64,000 nt of DNA, taken from the NCBI RefSeq assembly GCF_030123065.1, contig NZ_CP126093.1, positions 500,001 through 564,000 of the forward strand, written 5' to 3'. This DNA comes from Neobacillus sp. DY30. GTDB lineage: Bacteria; Bacillota; Bacilli; Bacillales; Cytobacillaceae. Shown here in pieces: positions 59,778 through 64,000 of the stretch. The notes beneath the pieces are model-generated. The model worked only from the letters and a program-made list of their open reading frames with translations. It searched no databases and was not told the DNA's origin. The translations under genes and the position numbers were made by a program. Each line of letters starts with the position of its first letter. Position 1 is the stretch's first letter.

Positions 59778-60521
59778 TTAATAGGAAATTGCCTGGCTCC
59801 CAAATTGGAACCAGCTTGCCACAAAGCTTTCAAGATTAGCTGATCTATTCGGGTCCGGGTAGAAGGGGTCGTTAAAATACACGTTTTTATCATCATATCC
59901 GGTGATTAAAATAGAATGCATTCTGCGAGTAATATTTACTTCTCCCTCATTTGTAGTCCATGTTTCCCATTGATCTTCTGATAATAATGTAAATGTGCTT
60001 GCGACAATTACCCAAACAGGTTTACCCTCATTAAGCTTTTTTTGTACAGAAGAAAAACGATCTCCCGTTAAATTCTCGATTTGGCCGGGCAAGTATTTGT
60101 TCGCAAGTTCTTCAATTACCTCGTGGTAAACACCCAATCCAGGCTGATTATAGGTATACATATTCCCGACAAATCCTTGATGAGGGTTCCCAAAATATCC
60201 ATCACTGAAATAAGGTACTTTAGGAATTTCGTCTGCCAAAGTAAGTTTGTCAACAGAAACACCAGCGAAATTAAGCAGCATAGCCAAACTGGTTACTTCA
60301 CACCCTCTTGGCAGCTCGGGGAATTGTTGCAGTGTTGGAACAGCTAAAAGAATACTTTCTTTCATGACAGGCTCCTTTTCATAGATAATTATTGTCCGAT
60401 CAATATGAAAATCAGCTTTATATTCTGCGCTCGTCTTAATCGGAGAGTTAGAAGCATAGTAGATGGGAAGGATTAATAGGAGGCTTAACATTGTTATCTT
60501 TTTTGACTGCTGATTTTTCAT
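59778..60521 (-). CDS. Secreted C39-like cysteine peptidase family protein (YvpB-like)
   Basis: The 247-aa protein has an N-terminal signal or anchor segment (~8-24) and a papain-like C39_2 domain. The catalytic cysteine is C74 in ELPRGCEVTSLAMLLNFAG, the histidine H202 in RRMHSILITGYD, and an Asn/Asp lies in VYFNDPF (217-218). Such proteins are frequent in Firmicutes; targets are unknown, and cell-wall or peptide processing outside the cell is likely. GGAGC lies before the ATG. It is monocistronic and uses the REP-like palindrome at 59749 as terminator. Confidence 0.88.
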   Translation of the reverse strand: MKNQQSKKITMLSLLLILPIYYASNSPIKTSAEYKADFHIDRTIIIYEKEPVMKESILLAVPTLQQFPELPRGCEVTSLAMLLNFAGVSVDKLTLADEIPKVPYFSDGYFGNPHQGFVGNMYTYNQPGLGVYHEVIEELANKYLPGQIENLTGDRFSSVQKKLNEGKPVWVIVASTFTLLSEDQWETWTTNEGEVNITRRMHSILITGYDDKNVYFNDPFYPDPNRSANLESFVASWFQFGSQAISY

Positions 60522-60702
60522 GTGAGCGGCTCCTTTTTTCTCCAGTAGTTCTATAAATCTATTATCCTTATTTCATACTCTCAATCGATTTCTCCGACAT
60601 AGGTAGCAAAACGTAAGAATCATATTTTAGTTTTACGAGGTAAACATCATATTTATGTCACAAATTATTCAAAAAATAGTGAACATAGTTCTCACAATCC
60701 GG

Positions 60703-60731
60703 TTGACTTGAAATTTTTCAATGCTTATAAT
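60703..60731 (+). promoter_or_regulatory. Promoter of the siderophore import operon
   Basis: TTGACT (60703-60708), 17 nt, TATAAT (60726-60731). Confidence 0.8.
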
Positions 60732-60748
60732 CAAATAGTAAGGACATT

Positions 60749-60767
60749 GATAATGATTTTCAGTGTC
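60749..60767. promoter_or_regulatory. Fur box
   Basis: GATAATGATTTTCAGTGTC matches the 19-bp Fur consensus GATAATGATTATCATTATC at 16 positions. It lies just downstream of the predicted transcription start, where Fe-Fur would block elongation or initiation. Confidence 0.8.
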
Positions 60768-60786
60768 ATTTATTTTTATCAATTTG

Positions 60787-60801
60787 TGATAACTATTCTC
60801 A
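60787..60801. promoter_or_regulatory. Second, weaker Fur-like site
   Basis: TGATAAC-T-ATTCTCA fits the 7-1-7 Fur motif TGATAAT-N-ATTATCA with two deviations; another GATAATGAT follows at 60810-60818. Confidence 0.5.
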
Positions 60802-60845
60802 ATTAGATTGATAATGATAGAAAAATAGAAATGTTGGGGACTGTC

Positions 60846-61796
60846 ATGAAAAAAAGATTTTTACTGCTAGCATTACTAGTCTTATCTGCTGCTTCCTTAT
60901 TTGTCGGGGTTAGCAGTATATCACCATTGGACTTGTTAGATTTCCAATCAGAGGAGACGCAAATATTCCTTATCAGCAGACTTCCAAGGCTTGTTGCGAT
61001 ATTACTGGCAGGAGCGGGGATGAGTATTGCTGGCTTAATCATGCAGCAACTTAGCAGGAACAAATTTGTTTCACCGACCACCGCAGGAACCCTAGATGCA
61101 ACTAGGCTGGGTATCCTTGTCTCAATGCTTTTGTTTGCAAATGCAACCATGCTTGAAAAGATGGCAGTAGCCTTTGTTTTTGCGCTTGCTGGTACGTTTG
61201 TTTTTATGCAAATTCTTGATCGAATAAAGTTTAAGGATGCTATTTTCATACCGCTTGTAGGTTTAATGTTTGGAAATATCTTGTCCTCTGTGACGACTTT
61301 TTTCGCTTATCGTGCTGACGTCATTCAAAACATGTCTGCTTGGCTGCAGGGTGATTTTTCAATGATTATGAAGGGCAGATACGAATTACTCTACATAAGT
61401 ATTCCGATTTTAATTATTGCTTATTTCTATGCAAACCGCTTTACAGTAGCCGGAATGGGGGAAGACTTTTCAAAAAACCTTGGACTTGCGTATCGCCGGA
61501 TAGTGAATATTGGTCTTATCCTTGTTGCACTCGTAACGACAACGGTAGTTTTAACTGTCGGAATTATCCCGTTTTTAGGCTTAATTATTCCAAATATCAT
61601 ATCGATTTTTAAAGGCGATCATTTGCAAAAAACATTGCCGCATACAGCACTCCTTGGGGCCATCTTCCTTCTGATTTGCGATATATTGGGCAGGGTGCTC
61701 ATTTATCCATATGAAATTTCAATCAGCCTGATGGTTGGGGTAATTGGAAGCGGAATTTTCTTATACTTACTGTTCCGGAGGAAGGCATATGCGTAA
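60846..61796 (+). CDS. FecCD-family siderophore ABC permease 1 (YclN-like)
   Basis: The 316-aa membrane permease has about nine helices and FecCD signatures RLPRLVAILLAGAGMSIAGLIMQQLSRNKFVSPTT and the C-terminal LGLIIPNIISIFKGDHLQKTLPHTALLGAIFLLICDILGR. With the partner permease and ATPase it imports a ferric siderophore. The whole set looks like B. subtilis YclNOPQ (petrobactin uptake), but the ligand is inferred. I chose ATG 60846 with GGGGA upstream over ATG 60831. It overlaps the next gene by 8 nt. Iron control through the Fur box upstream is expected. Confidence 0.9.
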   Translation: MKKRFLLLALLVLSAASLFVGVSSISPLDLLDFQSEETQIFLISRLPRLVAILLAGAGMSIAGLIMQQLSRNKFVSPTTAGTLDATRLGILVSMLLFANATMLEKMAVAFVFALAGTFVFMQILDRIKFKDAIFIPLVGLMFGNILSSVTTFFAYRADVIQNMSAWLQGDFSMIMKGRYELLYISIPILIIAYFYANRFTVAGMGEDFSKNLGLAYRRIVNIGLILVALVTTTVVLTVGIIPFLGLIIPNIISIFKGDHLQKTLPHTALLGAIFLLICDILGRVLIYPYEISISLMVGVIGSGIFLYLLFRRKAYA

Positions 61797-62739
61797 CTCA
61801 ATCAAACTACTAGTCTTTGCCTTAATCGCAGCCGGAGTATGTGCGATCTATTTATTTCATGAATTAAACGGCAGCTTTGGATATGCCCTTCCAAAACGAA
61901 CGATAAAAGTACTGGCAATGGTTTTAACCGGAGTCACAATCGCTTATGCAACGGTTGTTTTCCAGACGATAACACATAATAGAATCCTAACACCAAGCAT
62001 CATGGGATTGGATTCACTATACATGCTTTTACAAACCTTAATTATTTTCTTTTTAGGGTCAGGTCATATGATTATCGTCAATAAACAGGTAAACTTTTTA
62101 ATCTCAGTTGTTGTAATGATTCTTTTTGCCCTTCTTTTATATAAGTTTTTATTTAAAAAGGGTAATCAGCCCATTTACTTTTTATTGCTTGTCGGAATCA
62201 TTGTAGGAACATTTTTCTCAAGTTTCTCCACGTTTTTTCAGGTACTGATTGACCCAAATGAATTCCAAATTGTTCAAGACCGCATGTTTGCGAGTTTTAA
62301 TAATATCAATTCAGACTTAGTTTGGCTGGCGATTGTACTCGTTGTTCTTGTGATGATTTATGCATGGCGTTTTTTAAAGTATTTGGACGTCCTGTCATTA
62401 GGCCGTGATACAGCAATTAATTTAGGGGTTCCATATGATTCGATCGTCAAACAAATGCTAATCATCGTGGCAGTCTTCATCTCCATCTCGACTGCTTTAG
62501 TAGGACCCATTACCTTTTTTGGCTTAATTGTTGCCAATCTATCGTATCAATTTTTCAAAACGTACAAACACAATATCCTGATCACTGGAGCCATCCTTAT
62601 GAGTATCATCGCTCTTGTAGGCGGACAATGGGTGGTTGAACGAGTGTTTACTTTTTCAACAACGTTAAGTGTCATTATTAACTTTATTGGTGGAGTGTAC
62701 TTCATCTATTTACTGCTAAAGGAGAGGAAAGCTGCATGA
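61789..62739 (+). CDS. FecCD-family siderophore ABC permease 2 (YclO-like)
   Basis: The 316-aa second membrane subunit has the features KRTIKVLAMVLTGVTIAYATVVFQTITHNRILTPSIMGLDSLY and GPITFFGLIVANLSYQFFKTYKHN, typical of the partner permease in YclNOPQ/FatDC-type importers. ATG 61789 follows CCGGAGGAAGGC and overlaps the end of the first permease gene, suggesting translational coupling. It also overlaps the ATPase gene by 4 nt (ATGA). Confidence 0.9.
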   Translation: MRNSIKLLVFALIAAGVCAIYLFHELNGSFGYALPKRTIKVLAMVLTGVTIAYATVVFQTITHNRILTPSIMGLDSLYMLLQTLIIFFLGSGHMIIVNKQVNFLISVVVMILFALLLYKFLFKKGNQPIYFLLLVGIIVGTFFSSFSTFFQVLIDPNEFQIVQDRMFASFNNINSDLVWLAIVLVVLVMIYAWRFLKYLDVLSLGRDTAINLGVPYDSIVKQMLIIVAVFISISTALVGPITFFGLIVANLSYQFFKTYKHNILITGAILMSIIALVGGQWVVERVFTFSTTLSVIINFIGGVYFIYLLLKERKAA

Positions 62740-63497
62740 TACAAGTCCGAGCTTTGTCAAAGCTATATGGTAAAAAGTCCGTGGTTGAGGATGTGACCGT
62801 CGATATTCAGCCGCGGAAAATCACGAGCTTTATCGGTCCGAACGGGGCAGGTAAATCGACTTTATTATCAATGGTGAGTCGTCTTCTTGATTCAGATACG
62901 GGTGAAGTATTGATTGATAAATCCGATGTGAAAAAGATGAAGTCAAATGATTTTGCTAAGAAGGTATCAATCTTAAAACAGTCCAATTATATGAATGTTC
63001 GTCTGACCATTCGCGAGCTCGTATCCTTCGGACGCTTTCCCTATTCGAAGGGGAGGTTAACGGAGGAAGATGAAAAGATTGTTGACCAATCGCTTGAATA
63101 TATGCATTTAACCGATATGCAGGACAGCTTTTTAGATGAATTATCTGGCGGTCAAAGGCAGCGTGCGTTTATCGCGATGGTTATTGCGCAGGATACAGAG
63201 TACATTTTACTGGATGAACCTTTGAATAACTTAGATATGAAACATTCCGTTCAAATTATGAAAATTCTTCGCCGTCTGGTTGATGAGCTTGGAAAAACAG
63301 TCGTCATCGTGCTGCATGATATCAACTTTGCGTCAGTTTATTCAGATAGAATAGTAGCGATGAAAGATGGTAAGGTCGTGAAAGATGGACCTACAGAAGA
63401 AATTATTGAATCAGCCGCATTAAAAGAGATTTACGATATGGATATTCCCATTCAGAAAATGGATGGTTGCAGAATTTGTGTATATTTTAGCTCATAA
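62736..63497 (+). CDS. Siderophore ABC transporter ATPase (YclP-like)
   Basis: The 253-aa nucleotide-binding subunit of the importer has Walker A GPNGAGKST (residues 34-42), the Q-loop at LKQSN, signature LSGGQRQRAFIAMVIA, Walker B YILLDEPLNNLD and the switch histidine in VIVLHDINFA. It starts by ATGA overlap with the second permease. The binding-protein gene follows 18 nt later. It powers ferric-siderophore uptake at the cytoplasmic face. Confidence 0.93.
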   Translation: MIQVRALSKLYGKKSVVEDVTVDIQPRKITSFIGPNGAGKSTLLSMVSRLLDSDTGEVLIDKSDVKKMKSNDFAKKVSILKQSNYMNVRLTIRELVSFGRFPYSKGRLTEEDEKIVDQSLEYMHLTDMQDSFLDELSGGQRQRAFIAMVIAQDTEYILLDEPLNNLDMKHSVQIMKILRRLVDELGKTVVIVLHDINFASVYSDRIVAMKDGKVVKDGPTEEIIESAALKEIYDMDIPIQKMDGCRICVYFSS

Positions 63498-63515
63498 TAA
63501 AGGGAGAGAAATGTT

Positions 63516-64000
63516 GTGAAAAAGTGGAGTTTATTAGTTTTAATCGTATCGATGTTTTTATTCTTAGCAGCATGCGGGTCAAAGGAAGAAAGTAAGGCAG
63601 AACCAGCTGATACCAAACCGGCAGCGGCTGAAAAAATGACAATTGAACATAAGTATGGGAAAGTAGAAATCGATAAAAATCCAGAAAAAGTAGTCGTTTT
63701 TGATTTTGGGATTTTAGATACATTGGATGAATTAGGAGTGGAAGTTACTGGCGTTCCGCAAGCAGCCATTCCTTCATACTTGGAAAAATATGCAGGTAAG
63801 GAATATACAAATGTAGGAAGCTTAAAAGAGCCGGATTTTGAAGCGATTCATGCGATGCAGCCTGATGTAATTTTCATCTCTGCACGCCAGGCTGAACTAT
63901 ACGACCAATTCGCAGAAATTGCTCCAACTGTTTTTGTAGAATTAGACTATAACAAGTACATGGAGTCATTCGAGAAAAATATGAACCTTGTTGCTGATAT
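63516..64000 (+). CDS. Siderophore-binding lipoprotein (YclQ-like), cut by window edge
   Basis: The open frame runs off the right edge; about 161 residues are visible. It starts with GTG 63516 after AGGGAGAG. A lipoprotein signal peptide (1-19) ends FLFLAAC with Cys20 as the lipidation site, followed by a charged linker (~21-42). The start of a class-III binding-protein fold comes next (TIEHKYGKVEIDKNPEKVVVFDFGILDTLDELGV and PDFEAIHAMQPDVIFISARQ). The segment pattern matches YclQ/FatB-type ferric-siderophore receptors. It is the fourth gene of the operon. Confidence 0.9.
   Translation, partial: MKKWSLLVLIVSMFLFLAACGSKEESKAEPADTKPAAAEKMTIEHKYGKVEIDKNPEKVVVFDFGILDTLDELGVEVTGVPQAAIPSYLEKYAGKEYTNVGSLKEPDFEAIHAMQPDVIFISARQAELYDQFAEIAPTVFVELDYNKYMESFEKNMNLVAD

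Larger units (their letters stand above)
60522..60845. other. Regulatory region of the siderophore importer
   Basis: Contains the importer promoter (60703-60731), a good Fur box (60749-60767) and a second weaker one (60787-60801), plus the short promoter region of the divergent C39-like gene. No gene was seen. Confidence 0.7.

Overview
The window is AT-rich, densely coding Bacillaceae DNA. It has B. subtilis-like Shine-Dalgarno sequences, frequent TTG and GTG starts, and a classic rbsRKDACB operon. It also carries a SAM-I riboswitch, a GlcT/RAT antitermination leader, sporulation-kinase-like and YclNOPQ-like genes, and REP-like palindromes with a cognate RAYT transposase. A Neobacillus- or Bacillus-like soil organism is the best guess. 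No rRNA, tRNA, CRISPR array or prophage was seen, and there is no classical insertion sequence apart from the RAYT gene.

Layout. 1-3.1 kb: end of an alanine/sodium symporter gene, a small orphan gene, a RAYT gene with its REP-like palindromes and a truncated second copy of its 3' end, and a SAM-I riboswitch reading toward a PsiE-like membrane protein. 3.1-8.9 kb: ribose operon with two near-identical operators, one inside rbsK. 8.9-20.3 kb: MFS efflux pump, cysteine synthase-like enzyme, a very large secreted deacetylase-xylanase, a five-repeat cell-wall amidase, a DUF45 metallopeptidase and a DUF1456 protein. 20.3-24.7 kb: RND efflux pump divergent from its TetR regulator, plus a HesB-like protein. 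24.7-27.6 kb: IclR regulator with acetaldehyde dehydrogenase and 4-hydroxy-2-oxovalerate aldolase. 27.9-31.8 kb: soluble PAS histidine kinase, two MpsC/DUF2294 proteins and a gpx-ohrR peroxide operon. 31.9-38.2 kb: peptide transporter, a GlcT-controlled sugar PTS (EIIA, EIICB), glcT and an MFS pump. 38.4-43.5 kb: aroK and aroD, an ArsB-like permease and small proteins. 43.5-52.1 kb: two-component system divergent from dcu-aspA-sdh/frdCAB. 52.2-59.2 kb: DUF418 protein, LtaS, an MFS pump, an ABC exporter and an SMR pair. 59.2-60.5 kb: a peroxiredoxin gene with an in-frame TGA, and a C39-like protein. 60.7-64 kb: Fur-box-preceded FecCD-type siderophore importer, cut by the window edge.

How the genes work together. 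The dcu-aspA-sdhCAB block reads as an aspartate/fumarate module: aspartate in, ammonia removed to give fumarate, fumarate reduced to succinate, succinate out. An FNR-type box lies upstream. The ribose and PTS regions are sugar-uptake units with recognisable control sites. Several efflux systems (DHA2 MFS, RND, NorA-like, ABC, SMR pair) are spread through the window.

Most notable observation. The peroxiredoxin gene at 59211-59678 (minus) has a TGA exactly where the peroxidatic cysteine belongs. A 7-bp stem with a GGA loop begins 12 nt downstream, as expected of a bacterial SECIS element. This predicts a selenocysteine peroxiredoxin; a nonsense mutation is the alternative.
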